Below, in pieces: positions 36,685-46,231 of a stretch of DNA of 64,000 nt. The notes under the pieces were generated by a model that was not told the origin of the DNA, did no database searches, and saw nothing but the letters and a program-made list of their open reading frames with translations. Every line of letters begins with the position of its first letter. The first letter of the stretch is position 1. The stretch is from Prosthecobacter algae (GTDB taxonomy: Bacteria; Verrucomicrobiota; Verrucomicrobiia; Verrucomicrobiales; Verrucomicrobiaceae): the NCBI RefSeq assembly GCF_039542385.1, contig NZ_BAABIA010000003.1, forward strand, positions 558,001 to 622,000, in the 5' to 3' direction. Both the position numbers and the translations under genes were made by a program.

Positions 36685-37449
36685 ATGACTTTCCCCTTCT
36701 CCCTTTTTGCATCACGCCGCCCCAGAGCTTCCCGCTCTGAGGTGGTGATGGAGGCGGGAGACGACTTCCAGGCCAAAGACGATGAGCGGCAGTCCTGGAT
36801 CATGGATGAGCCTGCAGATTCCCTTTCCGATTCATCGCCCCCAGAGGTCTGCCAGGGGGGACTCGCAGCCCTGGCTGTGCAGCAAAGCGCCAGTGGTCCA
36901 CTGGCTCCGCCCTCGCGTCGGTTGGCCAGTTGCATGGCCCCAGGCTCGGCCATTGCCGCCAGCCTCGCCTTGGCCACCCAAACTCCGGTGCCTGTCTCTC
37001 CACCCGTGGAATCTCCTCAGGTGGCGGTCCCTGCGACCCATCATTTTAATGCGGTGCAAAGCCTGCAAAGCCGGGACCTTGCCCAACTGCGGGTCGAGCT
37101 GGAAACAGAACTGGAGCAGATGCGGCACGACTTGTTTGGTGCCGCCATGGGCGTCAGCACTCTCAAAGACAGGCTGGACGGGCTTGAATCGTCCCAGGGG
37201 CCAAAGTCCGCCGTTCCAGAAGACATCTCGGCTAGCGGGATCGAACTTCTCGTCCAAAATTGGCTGGACGCTCATCTGTCTGCCCGTGTGGAGCAAGCAG
37301 TCCAGGCCACGCTCGACCAAGCTCTGCAACAGACGGTCAACCGGCTGAGCAGCCACGAATTTTTCCGCCTCACCGCCCCGCTGCCAGACTTCTGCGCGGA
37401 AACTTTCCTGTCCCAGCCTCCGCAGATTCTCTCCGCATCCCTCACATGA
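36685..37449 (+). CDS. Coiled-coil protein of unknown function, translationally coupled to a histidine kinase
   Basis: A 254-residue protein from the ATG at 36685 (MTFPFSLFASRR). It is acidic and Pro/Ala/Ser-rich in the first half, with a helical coiled-coil stretch at about residues 125-175 (RDLAQLRVELETELEQMRHDLFGAAMGVSTLKDRLDGLE) and a C-terminal helical region. There is no signal peptide or membrane segment. Its TGA overlaps the ATG of the kinase by four bases (ATGA at 37446-37449), so the two products are probably made together. It may act as a partner or adaptor for the kinase; no family is recognised. Confidence 0.7.
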   Translation: MTFPFSLFASRRPRASRSEVVMEAGDDFQAKDDERQSWIMDEPADSLSDSSPPEVCQGGLAALAVQQSASGPLAPPSRRLASCMAPGSAIAASLALATQTPVPVSPPVESPQVAVPATHHFNAVQSLQSRDLAQLRVELETELEQMRHDLFGAAMGVSTLKDRLDGLESSQGPKSAVPEDISASGIELLVQNWLDAHLSARVEQAVQATLDQALQQTVNRLSSHEFFRLTAPLPDFCAETFLSQPPQILSASLT

Positions 37450-39425
37450 ACTCCCTCCGAATCCGATTTCTACTCCCGCTCGTGCTGTTCGGCTTTTTAC
37501 CCGCGATAGGGGCCGCACGCCTCATGGGTCATTCCCTGGAATGGTTTTTCGGCATGGAAGGGGTGCTGCTCGGCGGCGGAGTGCTGCTGGCCGCCTATCT
37601 CCTGAGTGGGTGGGTGCTCAAACCGCTGGCCTCGGTGATGAATGCCACGTCTTCGGTGCTGCGCGGGGTGCCGCCGACGAAAGAGATCGCCCAATGGCTG
37701 CCGGCTGATTTTTGGAAGCTGCGCTGCGACATCAACATGCTGTTTGCCAAGCATCGCCAGTCCCTAAACGCAGCGGAAACCCACGCCTGCCAGACGGCGC
37801 AGCGGCTGATGAATGCCGAGCGCCTGCTGAGGGAAGCCTTTACCGCCCTGCAAGGCATCTTTGCCGCCAGCGATGAAGGCGTGGCCGTTGTGGATTCCCA
37901 GGGCTCCATCATTGCCTCCAACAACAAGCTGGATGAATTCCTCGGCAAGCCGCTGGAAGAACTGGGTGGCCGCGATGTGAAGACCCTTTTGCAGGCCATG
38001 TCCGGCCGTTTTGCAGACGCTGAAAAAATGAGCCTGTGGCTGGGGCAGAGCCTCCAAGATCCGAATTTCCAGGACCAGGTGGAAGCGGACCTCGCGGGCA
38101 AAGACGGCCGCAACTACAGCGTGCGCACCGCCCCCATGAAAACAGACACCGGCGAGGTGATCGGCCGACTGTGGATGGTCCGCGATTGCAGCCAGATGCG
38201 CGGCCTGCAACGGCAGCTTCGGGAATCGCAAAAACTCGGCACGCTGGGGCAGCTCGCCGGCGGCATCGCCCATGACTTTAACAACATGCTCACCGCCATC
38301 CGCGGCAACCTGACACTGGCCGAACTGCAGCCCGCCTCCAACCAAAGCGAAGTACGCGAAAAACTGCAATGCGCCAACCAAGCTACCCAGCGCGCGGCGG
38401 ACCTCGTCAAAAGCCTGCTGGGCTACTCACGCCGCAGTGCCGGGCAGAGCCTGCGCAAGGTCACCAACGTGAAAAAGCTGCTGGCGGAAGTGCAGACGCT
38501 TTTGAAACACAGCGTGGACCCTCGCGTGGACATCCGGGTGCGGGCAGGACTGGATGCCTCCTTCGTCATCTCGGACGCCACTCAACTGGAGCAGGTCATC
38601 CTCAATCTCTGCCTCAATGCACGTGATGCCCTGCCAGAAGACAAAGGCATCATCGAAATCGGCATCGAAAACGTCACCCATCGCAATCCGGCCGGCGACC
38701 AACCACCCGCCGAATTCGCCATGATTGTCGTGCGCGACAACGGCCATGGCATCCCTGAAGATGCCCGTGGTCGCGTTTTTGAGCCCTTCTTCACCACCAA
38801 GACCAACGGCAAGGGCACCGGCCTGGGACTGAGCATGGCGCAGGACATTGTGCGCGAGCATGGTGGCTGGATCGAATTTGACAGCATCGAAGGCCAGGGC
38901 ACCGAATTTCGCATCTTCCTGCCCCGCACGACAGACCCCGAAAATGTGGAGGAAGAACCCGCCTTTGAGCCCCAGGTCGCCAGCACACCCGCTGGGCTGC
39001 GCGGAAACATTCTGGTGGTGGATGATGAAGCTCCTGTGCGCTCCATTGCCGTAAACATGCTGACCTTCCTGGGCTATCGCGTGCTGGAGGCCAGCGATGG
39101 CCAGCAGGCCCTGGACATCCTCTTCCGCAGCGGCGAACGCGTGGACGTGATGCTGCTGGACATCTACATGCCGAAGCTGAGCGGGCGCGACACCTTCAAG
39201 CAACTGCGCGCCGCTGGCCATGATGTGCCTGTGGTGGTGTGCAGCGGCTTTGTGATTGACCCCGATGAATTCGTGATCCTGGGCGAGGGCCGCAATCCCC
39301 CTGTGGACATCATGCTGAAACCTTACTCCCTGGATGGACTGAGCAAGTCGATGGCCAAGGCGATCAAGAACGCTCCTTCGCCCGACCAGTTTGCCCGCGA
39401 GATGAATCCGGTGATGTCGGCGTAA
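37446..39425 (+). CDS. Hybrid sensor histidine kinase (PAS, HisKA, HATPase, receiver)
   Basis: A 659-residue protein. Two membrane segments lie at about 7-27 and 40-60, then a PAS-like domain (about 130-245, GIFAASDEGVAVVDSQGSII). The phosphoacceptor is His276 in GGIAHDFNNMLTAIRGNL. The HATPase N box is NLCLNARDALP and the G boxes are DNGHGIPEDARGRVFEPFFTTKTNGKGTGLGLSM. A C-terminal receiver has acidic residues in VVDDEAPVRS and the phosphoacceptor Asp572 in LLDIYMPK; it ends with LKPYSLDGL. The 'HDFNN' H box is typical of kinases paired with sigma-54-type or orphan regulators. The signal is unknown. It shares a transcript with the 36685 gene and ends at a strong terminator. Confidence 0.93.
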   Translation: MNSLRIRFLLPLVLFGFLPAIGAARLMGHSLEWFFGMEGVLLGGGVLLAAYLLSGWVLKPLASVMNATSSVLRGVPPTKEIAQWLPADFWKLRCDINMLFAKHRQSLNAAETHACQTAQRLMNAERLLREAFTALQGIFAASDEGVAVVDSQGSIIASNNKLDEFLGKPLEELGGRDVKTLLQAMSGRFADAEKMSLWLGQSLQDPNFQDQVEADLAGKDGRNYSVRTAPMKTDTGEVIGRLWMVRDCSQMRGLQRQLRESQKLGTLGQLAGGIAHDFNNMLTAIRGNLTLAELQPASNQSEVREKLQCANQATQRAADLVKSLLGYSRRSAGQSLRKVTNVKKLLAEVQTLLKHSVDPRVDIRVRAGLDASFVISDATQLEQVILNLCLNARDALPEDKGIIEIGIENVTHRNPAGDQPPAEFAMIVVRDNGHGIPEDARGRVFEPFFTTKTNGKGTGLGLSMAQDIVREHGGWIEFDSIEGQGTEFRIFLPRTTDPENVEEEPAFEPQVASTPAGLRGNILVVDDEAPVRSIAVNMLTFLGYRVLEASDGQQALDILFRSGERVDVMLLDIYMPKLSGRDTFKQLRAAGHDVPVVVCSGFVIDPDEFVILGEGRNPPVDIMLKPYSLDGLSKSMAKAIKNAPSPDQFAREMNPVMSA

Positions 39426-39442
39426 GCCCTTCACTTCAAGAC

Positions 39443-39487
39443 AAAGGCACCCATGGATTTTCTCCATGGGTGCCTTTTCTTTTTTTG
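39443..39487 (+). terminator. Rho-independent terminator after the hybrid kinase
   Basis: A 15-bp perfect stem (39443-39457 with 39463-39477, AAAGGCACCCATGGA) encloses a 5-nt loop and is followed by a long T tract ending near 39486. It lies 18 bp past the kinase stop codon, facing the converging receptor gene. Confidence 0.92.
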
Positions 39488-39540
39488 GGATTGGCGATCT
39501 GAAGAGGGATCAATGCCCTGACCTCAGCCCAGCCCCGACT

Positions 39541-41607
39541 TTAAAACCGATAGGTCACACGGAAGCGGAACATGCGAGGCTCCACGGGGTGAAAGTGGAC
39601 GTCGTTCACGGGAGCGGCTTCGTTTTGGAGCTGGCTCTCGTAAGCGTACTCGATGTCGTTATCGGCACGATTGAGGATGTTCAGGCAATCCACGGCAGCT
39701 TCCCAGTTTTTGCGGCGGTAGCCCACGGTCGCATTCACCATGAAGCTTTCGCGACCTTCGATCTGGCCGGTTTCCTCCAGTGGACGACCAGTGAAAGCGC
39801 GCACGCGCAGGCCGGTGAACCAGCCATCCGCATTGCCCTGGGCACCCACGTTAAATCCACCGCTGAACATGACGGGCACGCTGTTGGGGATGCGGTCGGC
39901 ATTGCCACTGTCCTTGAGGCGGGCGTAGGTCATGGCCACCTCGGCATCGGCGCTGAACCATTGGTTAGGCCGCCAGTAGGTGGCAAGCTCCACCCCGTAA
40001 CGTTCGGAACCGGGACCGGGTTCATTCGTGCCGGCATCGCCCACGTAGATGAGTTCGCTGTCACTCTGCAGCCAGAAGAGGGCGAGGGTGGTGGTGAGCT
40101 CTGGGATGGCCTGAGTGCGCAGGCCGATCTCTCCGCCCATGGTGCGGACGAGGGGATCTGCCTGCAGGGAGCGGGCGGTGACGCCACGGGCATCGTTGCT
40201 GTGGAAGCCGGTGCCGAAGTTGAGGTAGAGCTCCGTCTCATGCCAGGGGCCGAAGATGGCGCTGAACTTGGGGCTGATGATGCCTGCCCACTCGGCGTCT
40301 TCGCCATTCACGGTGCTCTCGAGAGAGTCGAAGTAATACAGGTCCCCGCGCAGGCCCAGGACGGTGCGGAACCAGGGAGTCCAGCGGTTCACCATTTCAC
40401 CATAGAGCCCGGCGCTGCCTTCCCAAATGTCGTCCTGGCGGGTGGTGGCGTAGCGTTTGCGGTTGGTGGTCTGGTAAAGGCCGATGCCGTTGATGAGGTC
40501 ATGCCGGGTCTGGAAGCCGAGGGTGAGATCCGACTTGATGCCGAAGAGGTCGCGGTCTTCCCAGGTGCGGGAGACTTGGCCGCCGAAGACCCAGCGTTTT
40601 TCAGACTGCTCAAACTGGTCGCCCTGAGGCCCCTGGGTGAAGTAGGTGAAATTGGAAAAAAGGCCGAGCGAGTAGTAGATGCCGTAGATGTTCGCGCGGG
40701 TGACGACGTCGTCATCGCGGTGCTCATAGGCCATGTTCAGGCTGTAACGCTCGCTGTCGCCACCGGCGCTGGGGTCCAGCGTGGAGAAGCGATCCAACGT
40801 GCCATTGGTGACCGCGCGGCGGGGAATCTGATCCGTGCTGACCCAGCTCCCGCGATAGCCCATGAAGGTGATGGAAAACTTATTGTCCTCATCCCCGGCG
40901 AAGTAGCGCAGGAGGCCGTTCCAGCGATTGAACTCCTCGGCCTGCTGCCAGGGTCCATCGTAGTAATTGTATTCCAAACCATAGGTTAGGCCTTGCTGCA
41001 TGCCCTGCTGCTCTGCGGCAGCGATGGGGAGGGTACCGGCGATGAGGGCGCGGTAGTAATTGTACTCGCCGAACTCCACGCGCAGGATGTTTTCCGGCAT
41101 GGTGTCCCAGAGGAGAAAATTGGCACTGCCTGCGGTGGAGAGGTCGCCATCGGCAGCGGTGTAGGTGCCCTTGGCGTAGTCAATGGCCTGCACCAGCTCG
41201 GGGATGACGGGGTTTAAATCCGTGTAGCCTTGACCGTGGGCATGGGTGCGCATGTTGAGGGGCATGCCATCCAGGCTGATGGAAAAGTCCGTGCCGTGAT
41301 CCAGGTTGAAGCCGCGTAGGAAGTATTGGTTCGCCTTTCCCCCGCCTGCGTGCTGGGTGATGATGACGCCGGGGATGGTCTCGAGGATTTCACCGCGACG
41401 CATGAGGGGGCGGGACATGAAGTCCTCCTGAGTGGCGCGGCCTTTGGAAGCACCATCGGTGGTGCCGAGGAGGTTGCTGGCTTTTCCTTCCACGACGACT
41501 TCGGGAAGGGTCTGGGAATCTTGGGGAGGGGCTGCTTCTTGAGCAGTGGCGGTGCTGACGAAGACGAGGGCCAGCAGGGCCTTTGAAAGGGGATGGGAGA
41601 GAGACAT
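39541..41607 (-). CDS. TonB-dependent outer-membrane receptor
   Basis: A 688-residue outer-membrane receptor from the ATG at 41607 (signal peptide MSLSHPLSKALLALVFVSTATAQ). A TonB-box-like start (LPEVVVEG) is followed by the plug domain (RRGEILETIPGVIITQHAGGGKANQYFLRGFNLDHGTDFSISLDGMPLN..RTHAHGQGYTDLNPVIPELVQAIDYAKGTY). Numerous amphipathic strands then form the 22-strand barrel. The C-terminus ends in FRFRVTYRF, the aromatic ending used by the barrel assembly machinery. The ligand is not evident; the plug lacks a clear siderophore or cobalamin signature. A 138-residue membrane protein and a CAP-domain protein lie upstream on the same strand. Confidence 0.93.
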   Translation of the reverse strand: MSLSHPLSKALLALVFVSTATAQEAAPPQDSQTLPEVVVEGKASNLLGTTDGASKGRATQEDFMSRPLMRRGEILETIPGVIITQHAGGGKANQYFLRGFNLDHGTDFSISLDGMPLNMRTHAHGQGYTDLNPVIPELVQAIDYAKGTYTAADGDLSTAGSANFLLWDTMPENILRVEFGEYNYYRALIAGTLPIAAAEQQGMQQGLTYGLEYNYYDGPWQQAEEFNRWNGLLRYFAGDEDNKFSITFMGYRGSWVSTDQIPRRAVTNGTLDRFSTLDPSAGGDSERYSLNMAYEHRDDDVVTRANIYGIYYSLGLFSNFTYFTQGPQGDQFEQSEKRWVFGGQVSRTWEDRDLFGIKSDLTLGFQTRHDLINGIGLYQTTNRKRYATTRQDDIWEGSAGLYGEMVNRWTPWFRTVLGLRGDLYYFDSLESTVNGEDAEWAGIISPKFSAIFGPWHETELYLNFGTGFHSNDARGVTARSLQADPLVRTMGGEIGLRTQAIPELTTTLALFWLQSDSELIYVGDAGTNEPGPGSERYGVELATYWRPNQWFSADAEVAMTYARLKDSGNADRIPNSVPVMFSGGFNVGAQGNADGWFTGLRVRAFTGRPLEETGQIEGRESFMVNATVGYRRKNWEAAVDCLNILNRADNDIEYAYESQLQNEAAPVNDVHFHPVEPRMFRFRVTYRF

Positions 41608-41735
41608 GAAGGGAGAACGAAAAAGAGTGCGCAGAGCGGTGGAATACCGGTGCAGGAGCTGAGAGAGACCTGGGAGACAGGCCGTGGGTATGACGAGGCG
41701 GGCCATGCAGCAAAGGCAGGGTCACGCTCGAAAAT

Positions 41736-42152
41736 TTAGCAACTCCGTGGAGGCGGCAGCGGCGGTGCCTGGGCACGGCGATGAGGCACAGGATCATGCC
41801 CGGGCCCGGTGGGGAGCATCAGCGGTGCGGGGCGCTGCCAGCCCGGCTGTGCAAAGTCATTCAGCGCCCAGAGTTTGCTCTTGCTGTCTTTCAGTTTGGC
41901 AGGCGCAGGTCCCTGAGGTTTGGCCGGAGGCAGCAGGCCTTCATCTGCCGACCAAGTCCACTCCCCTGCCCCAAGGGTGGCGGCGCCGTCCAGATTTTCC
42001 AGCGTGTGAGTGACACTCTGGGCGAGTGTCATCTCCCGGTCTGCCATGAGGCGGGTGACCATCATCAAGCCGCCCAACACCAAAGGCCCGCCCAGCAATT
42101 GAAACAGGGCGAGCAGGTAAAGGAGACGGGCATGTCGCAGGAGGACGGCCAT
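41736..42152 (-). CDS. Small membrane-anchored protein of unknown function, upstream of the TonB receptor
   Basis: A 138-residue product with one N-terminal membrane segment (about 8-32, LLYLLALFQLLGGPLVLGGLMMV) and a polar, proline-rich periplasmic tail (LENLDGAATLGAGEWTWSADEGLLPPAKPQG..KLWALNDFAQPGWQRPAPLML). The final 25 residues are low-complexity. The gene lies between the CAP-domain gene and the TonB-dependent receptor, all on the minus strand, with gaps of 59 and 128 bp. It may be a real accessory gene of the receptor, but coding evidence is modest because its G+C-rich DNA stays open in several frames. Confidence 0.5.
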   Translation of the reverse strand: MAVLLRHARLLYLLALFQLLGGPLVLGGLMMVTRLMADREMTLAQSVTHTLENLDGAATLGAGEWTWSADEGLLPPAKPQGPAPAKLKDSKSKLWALNDFAQPGWQRPAPLMLPTGPGHDPVPHRRAQAPPLPPPRSC

Positions 42153-42211
42153 TTAATGGCGCATCCTGACGAAGGGAGGCCACCTGTGCAAGCACCAGAT
42201 GCGTCACGCCC

Positions 42212-45200
42212 TCACTGAGGCCGCAGCAACAGGCTGCCGGAAAGAATGGGCGTGGCCGCTGGGCCACCGGGACTGGGCAGGGCTGGCAGGAGGAAGTAGC
42301 CGACACCGCGATAATTCACGCCATCCCGGATGAGCAGGCCCTGGAGGGTGACGGTGCGTTTGATTTCCTTCGCCCCGGCGCTGGGCGCATCCGTGAGGGT
42401 GAAGCTGCCACTGAGCAGACCTGAGGTGACGACGGCGGAAAGGCGTGTGGCGGCGGGATTGCTGGCAGGAGCAAAGGAGGTGATCTTGCTTTTCAGGGCG
42501 ATGTTCAGGACCTGGTCTGGCTGGTCTGAGGTGGTTTCGATATCGGCAAAGTCGAATTCCACACGGCCATTTTGCACACCGGCCTGGAGGTTTAAGATCA
42601 CGTCGGTGGGCCCCACAGGCGGGACATGCCGGGCACCCACAGCCTGCAGTGGCACGGGATCTACCACGGGAGTGCCAGGGAGGCCAAAGCCAGTCTTGTA
42701 GAGGCGGGCGGAGGCGAGTGTGCTGGCCGGACGTGTCCAGGTGAGGGCGCCGGTGACGGTATTGTCGTCTGGGTTATTGAGGATCTCAGGGTTCAGTGTC
42801 AGCAGGCCTAACAAACTGCCTTTCACGGGAGTGGTGTAGAGGGCCTGATAAATCAACACCTCACCGAGGGGTCCCAACACGGAAGCGCAGGTGAATTTTT
42901 CACCATCTGCCGTGCGACCTGCGGCGATGAGCTTGCCATCTGTCAAGGGGGTCAAGGAGCCGTAACCCCAGCCCTGCGGCACGTCCGCATCATTCGTTAG
43001 ACCACTGTCATCTGCCAGGCGCAGGCCAAAGGTATGCAGGCCCTGGAAGGCGGAGGCGGCAGGGCCTTTGGCATTCCATTTCTGATGCCAGGCGGTGAGG
43101 GGCACCTGCTGGCCTGAGGCGGCCACGCTGGCCTGGGTGAGGCGGTGATTCGCAAAGTCCACCTCAAACGTCAGCGTGAGGAGAGGCGGCAGGGGCTTGC
43201 CGGGGGGCTGGATCTGCACCTGGCCGGACGGCAGAGCGGCAGCGCCAGAGACGAGATCCAGCGCGCCTTTGAAGGGCATCTTCAGGCTGCCCTGAGTGAG
43301 GCTGCCGCTGAACTGGCCAAGGCTGGTGATGGTGAGGTCTAGCCGATGGCCTAACCTTTGATTGATCACAGCATGACGCTCGGCCAAACCGACGTAGGCC
43401 CCCGCGAGCCCGGTGGGGTAGGGCTCGATGACGATGGTTTGGCGGCTTTGTCCTGGGCCGACGGCATTGCTGGCGATGAGGAGGACTTCTTCATAGGTGC
43501 CGGGCTTGGTGGGAATGCCGGTGATTTCGCCCGTCTTGGCATTGACCTTCAGGCCCGGGGGCAAATTTTTCGCGGCGTAGGAGATGGGGGTCTTTTGCAC
43601 CAAATCACTGGTGCGAATGAGATGGTAGAAAGATCCACCGACGATGCCGACATCCAGATTTTGCACCGGGGCGACGATGGGGACATCGTGGTAAATGCGC
43701 AGGTGGGTGGTGGCCCCCGCCGTGGCGGTGCTGTCGCCGGTTTTCACCTCGCACACGTAGGTGCCGCTCTGGGCGGTGACGAGGCCTTTGAGGGTCAAGG
43801 TTTTGGTGAGCTTGCCGATGACGTTGGGGCCCTCCTCCAAGGTGGGGCCGCCGACTTTTTTCCATTCGTACTGAATGTTAGGCCCAGTGGCCTTGGCGGT
43901 GAGAGTGACGGCTTTTGCTTCCTGAAGGGCCAAGGTTTTTTCGATGTCTTCCACCACGGCGAGATGGGCCGGAAGGCTATCCTGCGAGGTGACGGGCTGC
44001 CCACCGGTGACACGCACGGAGTAGGTGCCAGCATCGGTCAACTGGGTGGTGGCGAAGATGAGGCTGGACCCGGCGGCACCCGGCAAGGGGCTGTTGTTTT
44101 TCCGCCAGAGATAACTCTGCACGTCTGGCCCTGCGGTGACGCTGAGGGTCGTGGTGGTGCCTGCCTTCACCACCTGGCTGCGGGGTGGAACGGTGATGCT
44201 CAAGGCATTGGAACCTTGGCCACTGAGGCTGATGAGGAAGGGGCTTTCATCTGGGTCATTGCTGAGGACCCGCAGCGTGGCGGTGCGTGCGCCCGTGGCC
44301 TGGGGAGCAAAGGTGAGAGGCACCTGCATCTCTGCGCCTGCGGCGAGGGTGGTGCTAGCGAGACTGCCGACGGTGAAATCCTCCGCGTGCGTGCCGGTGA
44401 CTTCCAACGCCAGACTGGTGAGATCTCCCGTGCCGGAGTTTTGGATCACCAGGGTCTGCACGGCACTGGTCCCGACGCCCGCGGTTTGGAAAGTCAGGCT
44501 GGCCGCACCGGGAACGAAGGCAGGCTGAGAAGGCAGCAGGAGAGTGATGTCCACGGGAGGGAGCTGCGCATTCACCTCCAGCGGAGGACTGAAGGGCCAT
44601 GGGCGACCGGAGATGAGCGGCCTAACCGCAAGTAAATAACGCCCCGTCGCGGGTGGGGTGAACTGAAAGCCTGTCTGCCCTGGAGTGACCGCCGTCACCA
44701 CGCCACTGGAGGCATCCAGCACTTGGCTGAAGGCCACCTCATCCACATACCAGCCGAGGGCGGCATCCGTGCCGGGGAAAAAATCTCCGCCCAGCACCTC
44801 ATAGTTGAAGCGGAGCTGAATGTGCTTTCCCACAAAAGCGGCAAGGGAAACGGTGCGAAGCTGGAAAGCAGCCTCCCCGGGGACGCTGCTCTGGCCGCTG
44901 GGGGTGGCCCCAGGTTGGGAGTAAACATCCACCCAGTTGATGCCGCCATCGGTGGTGACCTGTACTTTGGCCACCTGGTTTTCCGTGGCGAAGCGGAGGC
45001 GGCTGCGGAAGGTCATCTGGCCGCCAGCTTGCACCAGAAAGGTCTCTGGATAAGTGAGACGCTCCGCTGTGTAGGCCGTTTCGGGATGAGTGAGGCGATA
45101 GGCAGCCGTGCCCGCGTGCTTCACGGTGGTGGAGCGCGGACTGTAGGTGCCACTGGTGGTCTGGGTGACACGGGTCAAAGTCTCCGCGCCATCATTCGTG

Positions 45201-46231
45201 GCGGACTGGGCAGCGAGGGCCTCCCACTGATACGCGGTGGCCCCGGTGACAGCGGGGAAGGTGTAACCTGCCGCTGTGCCCACCAGCGGCGTGACCGACC
45301 CCGTGGGGAGCGGCGAGACAAGGGCGGGCTTGAAGTCCACCTTCACATTGGCGCCGCCGACGAGGTTTGTCTGCGCCGTGGCATTGGCCCCGAGGCCGGA
45401 AAAGGTGACGGTGCGGTTGGCATTCGCCGTGGGCACAGGGACGGCGTAGCCACCCGAGTCTGCGGTGATGGCATGGAAACTGGAGCCTGTCACATTCACG
45501 GTTAGGCCACCGATGCCTTCGCCCAGATCATAGAAGTCATTGCCATTCAGGTCATAAAAGGCCACGCCCGTGACGTAGGCGAGGCTGTTGATTTGACTGC
45601 CGAAATTTTGCGTGACGAGCTGCGGGCCCACCGTCTGCTGAGTGGTGGTATTTTTCTTCGTTCCTCTCAGCACGCCCACCCCCACTTCGCGGAAGTCGCC
45701 ATGGATGCTGTCGCGGTGGCCGCGTGGGTCCTGCATGCCATCGGTATCGCCATCGTCTCCCCAGTCCACCTGGAAACCTGCGTGGCCATGGAAGACTGAT
45801 TGCGAAAAGGAGAACACATTTTCCCCCAGCGAGGTGAAGGGGTAACCCACCAGGGTCACCCGATCTCCCAGGTCGTCTCCATTGCTGCTGAAGTGGCCCT
45901 GAAAGGCATTGTCCAGCATGTCCTGCGTGTGCCCACGCGCCATCTGGGTGAGCTTGGCATTCATGGCCAAAGGTGGGCGCACGGGCAGGACGGCAAATTC
46001 CTGCTGCATGAGCGGGACATCCACCTCAAAACCTATGAGCGCAGCACGCACGGCCGCATCCGTGGTGGTGGCCAGGCGCAGGCCCTCCGCCGTGGGATTG
46101 GCCCGGCCGCGATTGATCATCTCCAGATAAAGCTGCTCCTCATCCGTGGGCGTGCCGATGGAATACAGCGTGGTCCCCTGCCCCCACGCAGACGAGGCGA
46201 TGGCGAGACAAAGGAGCAGGGCGGCTTTCAT
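42212..46231 (-). CDS. Large secreted protein with a CAP (SCP/PR-1) domain and Ig-like repeats
   Basis: A 1339-residue protein with a signal peptide (MKAALLLCLAIASSAWG). The CAP domain follows at about 20-205: LYLEMINRGRANPTAEG, LAMNAKLTQMARGHTQDML, GENVFSFSQSVFHGHAGFQVDWGD and HRDSIHGDFREVGVGV, including the His/Glu pattern of the family. Then come a SpaA/SdrD-B-like beta domain (GVAFYDLNGNDFYDLGEGIGG), an HYDIN/choice-of-anchor-D-like domain (about 575-675), Ig-like domains, a He_PIG-type Ig domain (LPPGLKVNAKTGEITGIPTKPGTY) and a C-terminal beta-rich region (about 970-1339). It is presumably exported and surface-associated. CAP proteins have varied roles (adhesion, lipid binding, proteolysis-like folds), so a function cannot be named. 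A large repeat-rich gap lies upstream. Confidence 0.9.
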   Translation of the reverse strand: MKAALLLCLAIASSAWGQGTTLYSIGTPTDEEQLYLEMINRGRANPTAEGLRLATTTDAAVRAALIGFEVDVPLMQQEFAVLPVRPPLAMNAKLTQMARGHTQDMLDNAFQGHFSSNGDDLGDRVTLVGYPFTSLGENVFSFSQSVFHGHAGFQVDWGDDGDTDGMQDPRGHRDSIHGDFREVGVGVLRGTKKNTTTQQTVGPQLVTQNFGSQINSLAYVTGVAFYDLNGNDFYDLGEGIGGLTVNVTGSSFHAITADSGGYAVPVPTANANRTVTFSGLGANATAQTNLVGGANVKVDFKPALVSPLPTGSVTPLVGTAAGYTFPAVTGATAYQWEALAAQSATNDGAETLTRVTQTTSGTYSPRSTTVKHAGTAAYRLTHPETAYTAERLTYPETFLVQAGGQMTFRSRLRFATENQVAKVQVTTDGGINWVDVYSQPGATPSGQSSVPGEAAFQLRTVSLAAFVGKHIQLRFNYEVLGGDFFPGTDAALGWYVDEVAFSQVLDASSGVVTAVTPGQTGFQFTPPATGRYLLAVRPLISGRPWPFSPPLEVNAQLPPVDITLLLPSQPAFVPGAASLTFQTAGVGTSAVQTLVIQNSGTGDLTSLALEVTGTHAEDFTVGSLASTTLAAGAEMQVPLTFAPQATGARTATLRVLSNDPDESPFLISLSGQGSNALSITVPPRSQVVKAGTTTTLSVTAGPDVQSYLWRKNNSPLPGAAGSSLIFATTQLTDAGTYSVRVTGGQPVTSQDSLPAHLAVVEDIEKTLALQEAKAVTLTAKATGPNIQYEWKKVGGPTLEEGPNVIGKLTKTLTLKGLVTAQSGTYVCEVKTGDSTATAGATTHLRIYHDVPIVAPVQNLDVGIVGGSFYHLIRTSDLVQKTPISYAAKNLPPGLKVNAKTGEITGIPTKPGTYEEVLLIASNAVGPGQSRQTIVIEPYPTGLAGAYVGLAERHAVINQRLGHRLDLTITSLGQFSGSLTQGSLKMPFKGALDLVSGAAALPSGQVQIQPPGKPLPPLLTLTFEVDFANHRLTQASVAASGQQVPLTAWHQKWNAKGPAASAFQGLHTFGLRLADDSGLTNDADVPQGWGYGSLTPLTDGKLIAAGRTADGEKFTCASVLGPLGEVLIYQALYTTPVKGSLLGLLTLNPEILNNPDDNTVTGALTWTRPASTLASARLYKTGFGLPGTPVVDPVPLQAVGARHVPPVGPTDVILNLQAGVQNGRVEFDFADIETTSDQPDQVLNIALKSKITSFAPASNPAATRLSAVVTSGLLSGSFTLTDAPSAGAKEIKRTVTLQGLLIRDGVNYRGVGYFLLPALPSPGGPAATPILSGSLLLRPQ

